Positions 25,303-34,724 of a DNA stretch of 64,000 bases are shown here, one piece after another. Source of the stretch: Wukongibacter sp050859025 (GTDB lineage Bacteria; Bacillota; Clostridia; Peptostreptococcales; Caminicellaceae); NCBI RefSeq assembly GCF_050859025.1, contig NZ_CP138200.1, positions 3,534,001 through 3,598,000 on the forward strand, in the 5' to 3' direction. Position numbers and translations under genes: made by a program. How positions within the stretch are numbered: the stretch's first letter is position 1; each line of letters starts with the position of its first letter. Under the pieces are notes generated by a model. That model saw only the letters and a program-made list of their open reading frames with translations, was not told where the DNA came from and did no database searches.

Positions 25303-25980
25303 CTAACCTAAATACTCGCTATATTCCTTCACAAATATTTGTCTATACTTCTCATAGTTTTTAAGCTTTTCTTTGGGATTTAGAATACAATAATGGATAC
25401 ACCATATGCTATCCATCTTAGGAATAACTACTTTGTATCCTGCCTTGATAAATTCTAAGCTTTGTGAAACATCATAAAAATGCCATCCCGTAAAAAGTTC
25501 TTCCCTCCACGGTATATCATACTGTGTAACCATCATTAACCCATCTACGCATTTCACACTTTCATATTCATCTTTGATTCCCCTAAATCTCCAAGGTCTC
25601 AATACTCCGTTATAGTTATAACTAAGCTTTCCATACTTTAAACTCGACGAATTCCATTTTCCATGAACCGGTATTTGTTTCGATCCTGCAAAACCTATCA
25701 TTCCAACTTTTATATCATTTTGAAAGATTTTTAAGATGTCACTTATAAAATTCTCATTAATAATGTATACATCTTGATGCAAGTATACCTTATATTTTGC
25801 ATCTGTCTTTTTCATAGCCCTATTGTATCCCTCTGTCATGGATTTAGCATCTTCTATTGCTACAATTTCTATCTTATAATCATTTGGAACCCTTAGTAAT
25901 TTTATATGGGTTAAGGCATGTAGATATTTGTTTTTATCATTAAAGCAGATTATAAAGCATATCTTTCTATTATCCATCAT
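25303..25980 (-). CDS. Glycosyltransferase, single-domain paralogue of 23955-25106
   Basis: 225 aa. It matches the C-terminal domain of the downstream neighbour almost position by position (EGYNRAMKKTDAKYK, YLHQDVYI, GFAGSKQIPVHGKW, PWREELFTGWHFYDVSQSLEF). It lacks the N-terminal accessory domain. The start overlaps the rmlC stop by 11 bases, so it belongs to the rmlA-D-B-C operon and is a good candidate for a dTDP-rhamnose-using transferase. Soluble, no membrane segment. Confidence 0.83.
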   Translation of the reverse strand: MMDNRKICFIICFNDKNKYLHALTHIKLLRVPNDYKIEIVAIEDAKSMTEGYNRAMKKTDAKYKVYLHQDVYIINENFISDILKIFQNDIKVGMIGFAGSKQIPVHGKWNSSSLKYGKLSYNYNGVLRPWRFRGIKDEYESVKCVDGLMMVTQYDIPWREELFTGWHFYDVSQSLEFIKAGYKVVIPKMDSIWCIHYCILNPKEKLKNYEKYRQIFVKEYSEYLG

Positions 25981-26545
25981 TCTTTCTCCCCAAGCTTTTA
26001 TAGTAATCCTTTAAACTCCTCCATTTCTTGTCCTTATCAGATTGTATAATGTCACTTACCATATTTACAGGCCAATTTATGTTTAAATCAACATCATCCC
26101 AAATAATTCCATATTCATCATCTGCATGGTAAAGTCCTGTACATTTATATACAAACTCTGAAACATCAGATAAAGCTAAAAAACCATGTGCAAAGCCCTC
26201 TGGTATATAAAACTGTCTTTTGTTTTCTTCATTTAATATACATCCATACCATTTCCCACAGGTTTCTGAATTTTTTCTCAGGTCTACTGCAACATCAAAA
26301 ACCTCGCCCCTTGTAACCCTAACTAATTTGCCCTGAGGATGTTTCCTTTGAAAATGAAGTCCTCTAAGTACACCTCTTTGAGATTTTGACTGGTTATCCT
26401 GTACAAATACCATATCTAATCCAGCTTCTTTGAATTCCTTATAATTATAGGTCTCCATAAAAAAACCTCTATTATCTTCAAACAATTTAGGCTCAATAAT
26501 ATACAACCCATTAATAGGTGTCTCTATAAATCTAAAATTACCCAT
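25970..26545 (-). CDS. rmlC: dTDP-4-dehydrorhamnose 3,5-epimerase
   Basis: 191 aa cupin enzyme, third chemical step from dTDP-glucose to dTDP-L-rhamnose. Typical segments: LFEDNRGFFMETYN, FVQDNQSKSQRGVLRGLHFQ with the catalytic His, VFDVAVDLRKNSETCGKWYG, and IPEGFAHGFLALSD. It follows rmlB by 8 bases and overlaps the downstream glycosyltransferase. Confidence 0.97.
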   Translation of the reverse strand: MGNFRFIETPINGLYIIEPKLFEDNRGFFMETYNYKEFKEAGLDMVFVQDNQSKSQRGVLRGLHFQRKHPQGKLVRVTRGEVFDVAVDLRKNSETCGKWYGCILNEENKRQFYIPEGFAHGFLALSDVSEFVYKCTGLYHADDEYGIIWDDVDLNINWPVNMVSDIIQSDKDKKWRSLKDYYKSLGRKNDG

Positions 26546-26553
26546 AGCCCCCC

Positions 26554-27609
26554 CTAAATATCTCCATACATTTTTTTGTAATAATTCTTATATCCTTCAG
26601 AAATAACATTTTTAAGCCACTCTTCGTTTTTTATATACCAATTTATTGTCTTTTTAATACCCGTTTCAAATGAAGTCGTAGGTTTCCAATCTAGTTCTTT
26701 ATTTATCTTAGTTGGGTCTATACCATACCTTCTATCGTGGCCCTTTCTGTCCTTAACATATTCTATTAAATCATCAGTTACAGCACTATCAAAATTTTCA
26801 TAGATATATTTTATTATTGTTTTTACTACATGAATATTGGTTCTTTCATTATGTCCTCCAACATTATATACTTCTCCTATTCTCCCCTTCTTTAGAACCA
26901 TATCTATTGCCTTGCAATGATCCTCTACATAAAGCCAATCTCTAATATTTAATCCATCCCCATAAACTGGTAAAACCTTCTTACTTAGGCAATTATTAAT
27001 AATAAGGGGAATAAGCTTTTCTGGAAACTGATAAGGTCCATAATTATTTGAACATCTTGTTATATTTACTGGCATACTATAGGTATCATAATATGATTTT
27101 ATTATTAAATCTGCTGCTGCTTTACTCGCCGAATATGGGCTGTGAGGATCTAAAGGATTATTTTCCGTAAAGTATCCCGTATCTCCTAATGACCCATATA
27201 CTTCGTCTGTAGAAATTTGAACAAATTTTTTCTCTCCCTTAAATCCACTATCTATCTCCCAAGAATTTTTAGCTATGTTTAAAATATTTTGAACTCCCAA
27301 TACATTAGTTCTTACAAAAATCTCTGGATCATTTATACTTCTATCTACGTGACTTTCGGCTGCAAAATTTACTACATAGTCAATATCATATTCATAAAAT
27401 ATTCTTGAAATTTCCTTTTTATTACAAATGTCCGCTTTAACAAACATATAATTGAGGTTATTTTCAACTTCTTTAAGATTTTCCAGATTACCAGCATAGG
27501 TAAGCTTATCTACATTTATTATCTTTATATTATTATATGTTTTTAGCATGTATATGATAAAATTCGAACCAATAAACCCAGCTCCGCCAGTAACTAAATA
27601 TATCTTCAC
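26554..27609 (-). CDS. rmlB: dTDP-glucose 4,6-dehydratase
   Basis: 351 aa. It forms dTDP-4-keto-6-deoxyglucose. Seen: NAD-binding GGAGFIGSNF, the catalytic TDEVYGSLGD triplet, YSASKAAADLI (Tyr and Lys), and RCSNNYGPYQFPEKLIP. These are full-length and intact. The gene lies 144 bases after rmlD and 8 before rmlC. Confidence 0.97.
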   Translation of the reverse strand: MKIYLVTGGAGFIGSNFIIYMLKTYNNIKIINVDKLTYAGNLENLKEVENNLNYMFVKADICNKKEISRIFYEYDIDYVVNFAAESHVDRSINDPEIFVRTNVLGVQNILNIAKNSWEIDSGFKGEKKFVQISTDEVYGSLGDTGYFTENNPLDPHSPYSASKAAADLIIKSYYDTYSMPVNITRCSNNYGPYQFPEKLIPLIINNCLSKKVLPVYGDGLNIRDWLYVEDHCKAIDMVLKKGRIGEVYNVGGHNERTNIHVVKTIIKYIYENFDSAVTDDLIEYVKDRKGHDRRYGIDPTKINKELDWKPTTSFETGIKKTINWYIKNEEWLKNVISEGYKNYYKKMYGDI

Positions 27610-27753
27610 ATCTTACCCTCCATTTCATTAAAAATTAAATAAGAACCTAGGACTTGGTTTTGCTCAGATTCTTCTTCTAAAATACTTTCACTAAATATCT
27701 CTATAAACTATTAGATTATAAAAAAATCTAATAGTCATAAATAGCTAAATAAC

Positions 27754-28635
27754 CTACTTCATTTTATTAATAAAGTCCTCAAGAGCTTCTTCCCAAGGTC
27801 TCATTTCATCTCCAACTGTACATCTAAGCATCATATTATCTAAGGAAGAATAGTTTGGCCTTTTTGCTGATCTATTGCTTTCATCGGATTTAATAGGTAT
27901 TATCCTGAGATCAATATTCAATAACTCTAATATCTTGCATGCAAAATCATACCAACTACATACCCCTTTACCAGAACAATGGTAAATGCCATATTCATCG
28001 GTTAAAGCAATCTTTAATATATGATAAACTAAGTCTTCAATATTAGTTGGTTTACCTTTTTGATCGTCAACTACTTTAAGTAATTCCTTTTCTTTAGACA
28101 TATTAATAATTGTTTTCACAAAGTTTTTTCCGTTATACCCATAAAGCCATGATGTTCTAACTATAAAATATTGACTGCAAAATTCTTTTACATACTCTTC
28201 GCCGAGATATTTTGTTTTACCATATACATTAACAGGCCTTGGAATATCATATTCTCTATAGGGAGAATTACTTGCTCCGCTAAAAACATAATCGGTAGAA
28301 ATATGAACAAGCTTTGCTCCTACCTCCTCACAAGATAGGGCTAAGTTTTTGGCTCCTAAAGCATTTACTTTAAAGGCTATATCAATATTATCTTCACATT
28401 CATCAACCTTAGTATAAGCAGCTGTATTAATTACAAGGGATGGCCTAAATTTATTTATTACTTTCCTTGTATTCTTCAATGAGGTTATATCCAGCTCCTT
28501 TTTAGATGTTTCTAATATTACAGCTTTGACATACTTACCATCAATCTCTCCTAATTGCGAAGTTCCTCTTTCAAGTATATCCTTAATCTGACTTCCAAGC
28601 TGTCCCTTTGAACCTGTTATTAAAATTTTCATCAT
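27754..28635 (-). CDS. rmlD: dTDP-4-dehydrorhamnose reductase
   Basis: 293 aa, last step to dTDP-L-rhamnose. Rossmann motif ITGSKGQLGSQI, NTAAYTKVDECED, STDYVFSGA, and YGKTKYLGEEYV (active Tyr-Lys) are all present, as is the substrate segment RTSWLYG. It begins 7 bases after rmlA. Confidence 0.97.
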   Translation of the reverse strand: MMKILITGSKGQLGSQIKDILERGTSQLGEIDGKYVKAVILETSKKELDITSLKNTRKVINKFRPSLVINTAAYTKVDECEDNIDIAFKVNALGAKNLALSCEEVGAKLVHISTDYVFSGASNSPYREYDIPRPVNVYGKTKYLGEEYVKEFCSQYFIVRTSWLYGYNGKNFVKTIINMSKEKELLKVVDDQKGKPTNIEDLVYHILKIALTDEYGIYHCSGKGVCSWYDFACKILELLNIDLRIIPIKSDESNRSAKRPNYSSLDNMMLRCTVGDEMRPWEEALEDFINKMK

Positions 28636-28642
28636 TTCTCAC

Positions 28643-29395
28643 CTAATTCTTCTTTATATAGTTTCTATTCAATAGATAATCAAGGTTTGTATCACTTGCT
28701 AATATATTGGCATCTAAAAGAGACTTAAAGGTTCCAGCATCAGTCCACCATCCCTTTAGAATGTCATAGGTCAAGGAACCATCCTTTACATACCAATTAT
28801 TCACATCAGTAATTTCGAGCTCTCCTCTATTCGATGGCTTTATTGTTTTTATTACATCAAAAACTCTATTATCGTACATGTATATTCCTGTTACACAATA
28901 ATTACTTTTAGGTTTTTTTGGCTTCTCTTCAATTCCAATTATTCTATTTCCCTTGATCTCAGCAATCCCATATCGTTCAGGATCCTTAACCACTTTTAGC
29001 AATATCTTTGCACCACTTTTTTGACCTTGAAATTTCTTTACATATTCCCATATATTATCTTGAAAAATATTATCCCCTAGAATTACTAAACTGCTATCAT
29101 TCCCAACAAATTCTCCACATAGACCCAATGCTTCAGCTATGCCTCCCGGTTTATCCTGTATTTTAAATGTAAAATTTACCCCATATTCATCACCGCTGCC
29201 TAACAGACTTACTATCGTTCCTATATGCTCTCTCCCGGAAATAACCATAATGTCGTCAATATATGATTGCTTCATCTTAGCTATTAAGTAATATATCATT
29301 GGATATTTACCTATGGGAAGAAGGTGCTTGTTCGTAACCTTTGTTAATGGAGAAAGCCTAGTTCCCTTTCCCCCTGCTAGTATAATACCTTTCAT
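28643..29395 (-). CDS. rmlA: Glucose-1-phosphate thymidylyltransferase (short form)
   Basis: 250 aa, the shorter clostridial/archaeal-type version. Motifs: ILAGGKGTRLSPLTKVTNKH (nucleotide binding), YYLIAKMKQSYI, the metal site LGDNIF and the segment GTFKSLLDAN. It activates glucose-1-phosphate with dTTP. First gene of the rmlA-D-B-C set; the ATG follows AAGGTGTGATAATCC. It is transcribed away from the plus-strand transferase group. Confidence 0.95.
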   Translation of the reverse strand: MKGIILAGGKGTRLSPLTKVTNKHLLPIGKYPMIYYLIAKMKQSYIDDIMVISGREHIGTIVSLLGSGDEYGVNFTFKIQDKPGGIAEALGLCGEFVGNDSSLVILGDNIFQDNIWEYVKKFQGQKSGAKILLKVVKDPERYGIAEIKGNRIIGIEEKPKKPKSNYCVTGIYMYDNRVFDVIKTIKPSNRGELEITDVNNWYVKDGSLTYDILKGWWTDAGTFKSLLDANILASDTNLDYLLNRNYIKKN

Positions 29396-29633
29396 GGATT
29401 ATCACACCTTTTCAATATATACTATTTATTTTTAAAATTTTTAAGGCTAAAGCAAAAAAAGCTTACTCCTTTTCCTTAAAATACATTTACCTCAAGCTCT
29501 TGGATTTAAGCCATGCTTGTTTTTACACTATATTATATTAATCACCCTAATATTTTGATACATTTAATAGCCAAACAATTTGTAGTTAATATCCCCTTCC
29601 CGAGTAATTAGTCCAACAGGTCAATTTATAATC

Positions 29634-29660
29634 ACATATTTACATTATTAGCATATATTA
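29634..29660 (+). promoter_or_regulatory. Sigma-K-type promoter of the plus-strand transferase group
   Basis: Plus strand: AC (29634-29635), 16 bases, CATATATTA (29652-29660), 80 bases before the ATG at 29741. A half copy of repeat family 3 abuts it on the left. Confidence 0.65.
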
Positions 29661-29740
29661 TACTGACAAAAAGAGTTAAATCCAGATTTCATCATTTAAA
29701 TTCCCTATAACCTAAGTTACTTTTTTAAAGAGGTGTTAAA

Positions 29741-30448
29741 ATGTCTGATAAAAAAAAAATAGTTGTAGATATTGAATTCAACTCCAGAGCTACAAAATGT
29801 AGAGCTACTAAACTAAGTCGCACAAAGGAATGGATAGATTATAGGATGGGTATATTTCATAAATTCACACTCCAAAGCTTAAAAAAACAAACTAACCAAG
29901 ACTTTTTAGTCTTAATTAGATATGATAAAATAACTAAAAATTTAATTAAATCGGCATTGTCAAGGTATGAAGCTTTACCATCTAATGTCAAGTTTCTTAT
30001 TAGTGAGGATTATGAAAATACATTAAAACAGAACATAATAGGATATGATTATCTATACTTGGTTCAGTTGGACTGTGATGATATGTATCATAAAACCTTT
30101 ATTCAGCAGTTACACGACTATAAACCTAAAAATGATACAGAAGTATTAATTAACCAAAATGGATATGTATATGACTCAATAAACAATCGCTTAGGAAATT
30201 GGTATTACTTATCTCCACCATTTTATACCACAGTGAATAGAGTTAAGGATTATTTAGAAGGTAAAAGAATTCCAATAGGCAGTCATCATGCTATAGCAAT
30301 AAAATATAATAATGAAAAAATTAACGGATGTAATTATGTTGTCGTTATACACGATAAAAATACCATGAACAAGTTCAATAGCCATAGGGTGGGAGATGTT
30401 ATCACCGATGCGGAGGAAATAAGAAATATACTTAAGCATTTTATGTAA
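29741..30448 (+). CDS. Putative rhamnosyltransferase-like glycosyltransferase (PF11316-like), copy 1
   Basis: 235 aa, soluble. N-terminal IVVDIEFNSR, WIDYRMGIFHKFTLQSLKKQTNQDFLVLIRYD, the metal-site LVQLDCDDMYHKTFIQ and GYVYDSINNRLGNWYYLSPPFYT are features I associate with the putative rhamnosyl transferase family. It is a tandem duplicate of the next gene (roughly 60% identical by eye). The ATG has an AGAGG RBS. The adjacent rml genes make dTDP-rhamnose, the plausible donor. Confidence 0.75.
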   Translation: MSDKKKIVVDIEFNSRATKCRATKLSRTKEWIDYRMGIFHKFTLQSLKKQTNQDFLVLIRYDKITKNLIKSALSRYEALPSNVKFLISEDYENTLKQNIIGYDYLYLVQLDCDDMYHKTFIQQLHDYKPKNDTEVLINQNGYVYDSINNRLGNWYYLSPPFYTTVNRVKDYLEGKRIPIGSHHAIAIKYNNEKINGCNYVVVIHDKNTMNKFNSHRVGDVITDAEEIRNILKHFM

Positions 30449-30499
30449 TCAAGCATAAAAGCTTTAATCTTATAAATTATTATATAGGGAGGTTAATAA

Positions 30500-31195
30500 T
30501 TGTCTGATAAGAAAGTGAAAATAATTGTTACAATAGAGTTTAATTCTAGGTCTAATGGAATTAGCCGTACTAAAGAATGGATAGATTATAGAATGGATAT
30601 ATTCAATAAATTCACTCTACAAAGCTTAAAAAAACAAACAAATCAGAATTTCTTAGCCTTGGTAAGGTATGCTGAAAAAACGGAGGATTTAATTAACAAT
30701 GCTTTGTCAAAATATAAATCCCTACCATCAAATATTAATTTTATTAGAAATAAAGAACACGAAGATATTATAAATGCAAGTATCGTTGGCTATGACTATC
30801 TATATTTAGTAAGACTAGACTGTGATGACATGTATCATAAAACCTTTATCCAGCAGTTACATGAATATAAACCTAAGAAAGAAACCCGTGTATTAGTTAA
30901 TCAGAAGGGGTATGTATATGACTCTATAAATAATCGTTTAGGAAATTGGTATTATGTTTCTCCACCTTTCTACACACTAATATATAAGGTAACAGACTAT
31001 CAAAATGGTTACAGAATTCCTATCCCACGTGGACATTGTACCGTAATAAGGAATCCCCATGAAGTAATTAATAAGACAAATTATACTGTTGTAGTACACG
31101 AGAAGAACACTTTAAATAAATTCGATAATCACAGGGTTGGGAATGCCATAAAAGACAAAACAACAATAAAAAATATACTTAATAATTTTATGTAA
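30500..31195 (+). CDS. Putative rhamnosyltransferase-like glycosyltransferase, copy 2
   Basis: 231 aa. It shares nearly all motifs with the copy 50 bases upstream (WIDYRMDIFNKFTLQSLKKQ, LVRLDCDDMYHKTFIQQLH, YDSINNRLGNWYYVSPPFYT). The start is TTG, eight bases after AGGGAGG. The region after residue ~170 differs most between copies, which would suit different acceptors. Soluble. Confidence 0.75.
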   Translation: MSDKKVKIIVTIEFNSRSNGISRTKEWIDYRMDIFNKFTLQSLKKQTNQNFLALVRYAEKTEDLINNALSKYKSLPSNINFIRNKEHEDIINASIVGYDYLYLVRLDCDDMYHKTFIQQLHEYKPKKETRVLVNQKGYVYDSINNRLGNWYYVSPPFYTLIYKVTDYQNGYRIPIPRGHCTVIRNPHEVINKTNYTVVVHEKNTLNKFDNHRVGNAIKDKTTIKNILNNFM

Positions 31196-31226
31196 TTATA
31201 AAATAGTCTTTAGGTGGTGAGGTAAA

Positions 31227-32000
31227 CTGTCAGTACGATGTAGAGTTATAAAAGAGATTGACAATGAAAATAGAAGAATTTTATCTAAAAATATTAATAT
31301 TAATTCAGGATGTTCAATTATAACAGTAACAAATCGCTTACACTATTTAAACAAAATCTTTGAAAACTTCCTTAGACAAGGCCATACTAAAAAGGAATTG
31401 ATTATCATACTAAATAATAATAAACTTGATTTAAACATGTATCAACTAGAGGCCGCAAATCACAATAATATTAAAGTTTTTCAATTAGATGAGAAAAAAA
31501 CCTTAGGAGAATGTAAGAACTTCGCATTTAAAAATACAAAATTTGAATACATTGCTTATTTTGATGATGATGATTACTATGGGCCTAATTATTTAAGTGG
31601 CACTCTAAACAATTTCAATAATGTTAGATGTGATATAATTGGAAAAAAAGCCTTTTTTATATACTTTGAAAAGAACAAAACTCTTGCCATTTGTCTTCAG
31701 CAAAGAGAAAATCAATATGTGAATCATGTAGCTGACTCCAGCTTAATTGTTAAGCGTCAGGTTCTTCAGAAAATAAGCTTCCCTAGTATAGCAGGCAGTG
31801 GAACTGTCTCATCATTTCAAAAAGAATGTATAAAAAAAGGTTTTAGGATTTATTCTTCAGATAGATTTAATTATGTTGCTCATAGACATCCAAATCCTAA
31901 GTTAGAGCATACATGGAAAATTGACGATAGTAATCTATTAAAAAACTGTAGAATCATTAAAAATAATATAACCGATTACGCTAGATACGTTATTAAGTAA
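31227..32000 (+). CDS. Family 2 glycosyltransferase starting at CTG
   Basis: 257 aa when started at CTG (31227). An in-frame TGA at 31218 limits the 5' end, and no ATG, GTG or TTG lies before the GT-A first strand (GCSIITVTNRLHYL), which paralogues share. A start at the first TTG (31398) would delete that strand. The purine-rich GGTGGTGAGG precedes the CTG. Catalytic segment: EYIAYFDDDDYYGPNYL; later ADSSLIVKRQVL and HRHPNPKLEHTWKI. Close paralogues: 34725-35486, 35524-36327 and the C-terminus of 40632-42554. Confidence 0.8.
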   Translation: MSVRCRVIKEIDNENRRILSKNININSGCSIITVTNRLHYLNKIFENFLRQGHTKKELIIILNNNKLDLNMYQLEAANHNNIKVFQLDEKKTLGECKNFAFKNTKFEYIAYFDDDDYYGPNYLSGTLNNFNNVRCDIIGKKAFFIYFEKNKTLAICLQQRENQYVNHVADSSLIVKRQVLQKISFPSIAGSGTVSSFQKECIKKGFRIYSSDRFNYVAHRHPNPKLEHTWKIDDSNLLKNCRIIKNNITDYARYVIK

Positions 32001-32058
32001 GAATTATGCATAACTAAATTATGCTAACCTTACGTCAAAAATATATCTTAAAATAGTA

Positions 32059-32096
32059 TTAACCCACATTTCAAAATTGTGGGTTAATTATTTTAT
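32059..32096 (+). terminator. Terminator of the plus-strand transferase group
   Basis: TTAACCCACA pairs with TGTGGGTTAA across a 10-base loop, followed by TTATTTTAT. Confidence 0.85.
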
Positions 32097-32185
32097 AATG
32101 TGAAAATATTTATTGACATATTTTTGTATATAAGAAATTTAAAAGCCTTCATTATTTTCGCTGGGGCTTATATTAAGTTCTGATG

Positions 32186-33130
32186 TTATTTATCTTTATT
32201 TAACTCAGTCCTAAAATATTCTATTGTCATTAATAGGCCCTTCTTCAATTCTATTTTAGGCTCCCATCCCAATAATTTCTTTGCCTTAGATATATCGGGC
32301 TTTCTTCTCTTAGGATCGTCTTTTCGACTGATTTTATAAACTATCTTTGACTTTGAAACTGTCAATTTTTTAATCAATCTTGCCAATTCATTTATAGTAT
32401 GCTCTGCTGTACTCCCCAAATTGATTGGTTCAGAGAAGTTCTTCTCATTATTCATCATTCTGATAATCCCATCTACTAAGTCATCTACATAACAAAAGCT
32501 TCTCGTTTGTAAACCATCTCCAAATATTGTTATATCATCTTCCTTTAACGCTTGAACAATAAAGGTACTTACTACTCTACCATCTTTTTCAAGTATTCTA
32601 GGGCCAAAGGTGTTGAATATTCTTACAATTCTAACATCTACATCATAACATCTTTTATAATCCATACATAAAGATTCTGCCACTCTTTTACCTTCGTCAT
32701 AACTGCTTCTAACCCCGATAGGATTAACATTTCCCCAATAATCTTCTATCTGAGGATGTACTAGGGGATCACCATAGACTTCAGAGGTAGATGCCTGTAA
32801 TACTCTAATTTTATTTGATCTAGCAATTTCAAGAATATTCATCATACCAATAAAATTTGTTTTAAGAGTATTTATGGGGTCATATTTTTCAAAGGTAAAT
32901 GAAGCAGGTGAGGCAAGGTTGTATATCTGATCAACTTCCATTGTAATTGGTCTTGTAATATCATGTCTTATCAATTCAAAATAACGGTTATCTATTAGAT
33001 GTTTTACGTTCTTTCTTCTGCCTGTAACATAATTATCTAAACATATTACTTTATTCCCTTCATCTAATAGTCTTTCACATAGATGTGACCCTATAAAACC
33101 CGCTCCTCCTGTTACTAAAATTCTCTTCAC
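32186..33130 (-). CDS. UDP-glucuronate decarboxylase (UDP-xylose synthase)-like epimerase
   Basis: 314 aa SDR enzyme. GGAGFIGSHLCERLL binds NAD; YNLASPASF, STSEVYGDPLVHPQ, EDYWGNVNPIGVRSSYDEGKR and FNTFGPRI are close to UXS signatures, including the Tyr-x-x-x-Lys-equivalent SYDEGKR. The expected reaction is UDP-glucuronate to UDP-xylose plus CO2. It follows a nucleotide-sugar dehydrogenase by 41 bases on the same strand, which could supply the uronate. The dehydrogenase looks more like the GlcNAc/ManNAc type, so the exact sugar is open. Confidence 0.85.
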   Translation of the reverse strand: MKRILVTGGAGFIGSHLCERLLDEGNKVICLDNYVTGRRKNVKHLIDNRYFELIRHDITRPITMEVDQIYNLASPASFTFEKYDPINTLKTNFIGMMNILEIARSNKIRVLQASTSEVYGDPLVHPQIEDYWGNVNPIGVRSSYDEGKRVAESLCMDYKRCYDVDVRIVRIFNTFGPRILEKDGRVVSTFIVQALKEDDITIFGDGLQTRSFCYVDDLVDGIIRMMNNEKNFSEPINLGSTAEHTINELARLIKKLTVSKSKIVYKISRKDDPKRRKPDISKAKKLLGWEPKIELKKGLLMTIEYFRTELNKDK

Positions 33131-33171
33131 AATTATCCTCCTTGAATAATGATTAACAATTTAATTCTACT

Positions 33172-34503
33172 TTACTCTATCATTGTATACCCACCAAGCA
33201 AAACTATATTTCTCCCCTTATATCCCTTAGTAGCATTTTTTGTATCATAGACTATCTTTGAATTATTGATAATGAATTGATAATCTATATAGCTATGGTC
33301 TGTAGCAATAATCGTAATATCAGCTCTTTGAATATTGGCTACAGTTAATTCTTGTGAATAAAAAATTTCTTGGTCATACTTTAAACTAGGAACATACCCG
33401 TCATGATATTCTATCTTTGCACCCTTCTTCTTAAGCAACTTAAATAATTTCAAAGCCGGAGATTCTCTCAAATCGTTTGTATCTTTTTTATAGGTTAATC
33501 CAACCATTAGGATAGATGAATTCTTAATAGACTTTTCAATATTATTTAGTATATCTGCAATTTGATTAGTAACATACCTTGGCATATTTTCATTTATTTC
33601 TGTAGTTAACTCTATAAATCTATTATAATAATTATATTTTTTAGCCTTCCATGATAAATATACTGGATCTACCGGCAAGCAATGTCCTCCAACTCCAATT
33701 CCAGGATAAAATGGCATAAATCCAAAGGGTTTTGTGCCGGCAGCTTCAATAACCTCCCATATGTTTATATCCATAAATTCAGACATCATAGTTAATTCAT
33801 TAATCAAAGCTACATTTACACTTCTAAAGGTATTCTCAAGTAATTTTGCCATCTCAGCAACTCTAATAGAGCTCACTGGGATGACTTTTTCAATTATTTT
33901 CTCATAAAGAGCTGTTCCTAGCTCTAAACAGTTTGAAGTACATCCACCAATTATTTTAGATGTATTTTTCACATGATATGTGCTATTACTTGGATCTACT
34001 CTTTCAGGTGAATGACAAACAAAAAAGTCCTTACCAACTTCAATTTTCCGGCTTTTTTCTATAACCTTTACTACTAATTCTTCAGTTGATCCCGGATATG
34101 TTGTACTTTCCAAGCTTATTAATACTCCTGCTTTTAAATATTTCGTTATATCCTTCACAACCGATTTTATATATGATACATCAGGTTCCTTCATTTCGTT
34201 TAACGGAGTAGGAACACAAATAATGATGGCATCAACCTCTGATACTATTGAAAAATCACATCCTACAAATAGATTTTTATTTATATGTGATTTAATATCT
34301 TCATCATTTATGTCCAATATATATGATTTCCCTAAGCTCAGGGACTCTATTTTATCTTTACATATATCTATACCATAGACTTTAAAGCCTTGATTAGCTG
34401 TTTCAATGGCTAAGGGTAAGCCTACATATCCTAAACCCACTACAGCGATTTTTGCTTCCCTATAGTGGATTTTTTTCATTAAAACATCTTTCAATATCTC
34501 CAC
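33172..34503 (-). CDS. Nucleotide-sugar 6-dehydrogenase (WbpA/WecC-like)
   Basis: 443 aa UDP-sugar dehydrogenase. Rossmann motif VGLGYVGLPLAIETA, the SPERVDPSN segment, SSIRVAEMAKLLENTFRSVN with the catalytic Lys, and the active Cys in GVGGHCLPVDPVY are seen. It oxidises the C6 hydroxyl of a UDP-sugar to a uronate with two NAD+. GHCLPVDP resembles UDP-GlcNAc or UDP-ManNAc enzymes more than UDP-glucose enzymes. It is probably cotranscribed with the decarboxylase downstream. A second dehydrogenase lies at 38985-40235. Confidence 0.88.
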   Translation of the reverse strand: MEILKDVLMKKIHYREAKIAVVGLGYVGLPLAIETANQGFKVYGIDICKDKIESLSLGKSYILDINDEDIKSHINKNLFVGCDFSIVSEVDAIIICVPTPLNEMKEPDVSYIKSVVKDITKYLKAGVLISLESTTYPGSTEELVVKVIEKSRKIEVGKDFFVCHSPERVDPSNSTYHVKNTSKIIGGCTSNCLELGTALYEKIIEKVIPVSSIRVAEMAKLLENTFRSVNVALINELTMMSEFMDINIWEVIEAAGTKPFGFMPFYPGIGVGGHCLPVDPVYLSWKAKKYNYYNRFIELTTEINENMPRYVTNQIADILNNIEKSIKNSSILMVGLTYKKDTNDLRESPALKLFKLLKKKGAKIEYHDGYVPSLKYDQEIFYSQELTVANIQRADITIIATDHSYIDYQFIINNSKIVYDTKNATKGYKGRNIVLLGGYTMIE

Positions 34504-34724
34504 CTCCTCCCTTCTATATTACGCTTGCTAGGTCTTTTTTGTCACAATATTAATGAACTCTTCATCTAAAGCTCTAGAACTATGTAAAATATTCTAATTC
34601 TACGTTTTATAATTTCCTATGTATTATAAAAAAAGCCTCATTTTCTCACCTAATTGTTTATTATTCCATATTAATAAAGTAAGGATATACCAGTTAATAT
34701 TAAATTTTAAAGAAGGTGTTTATA

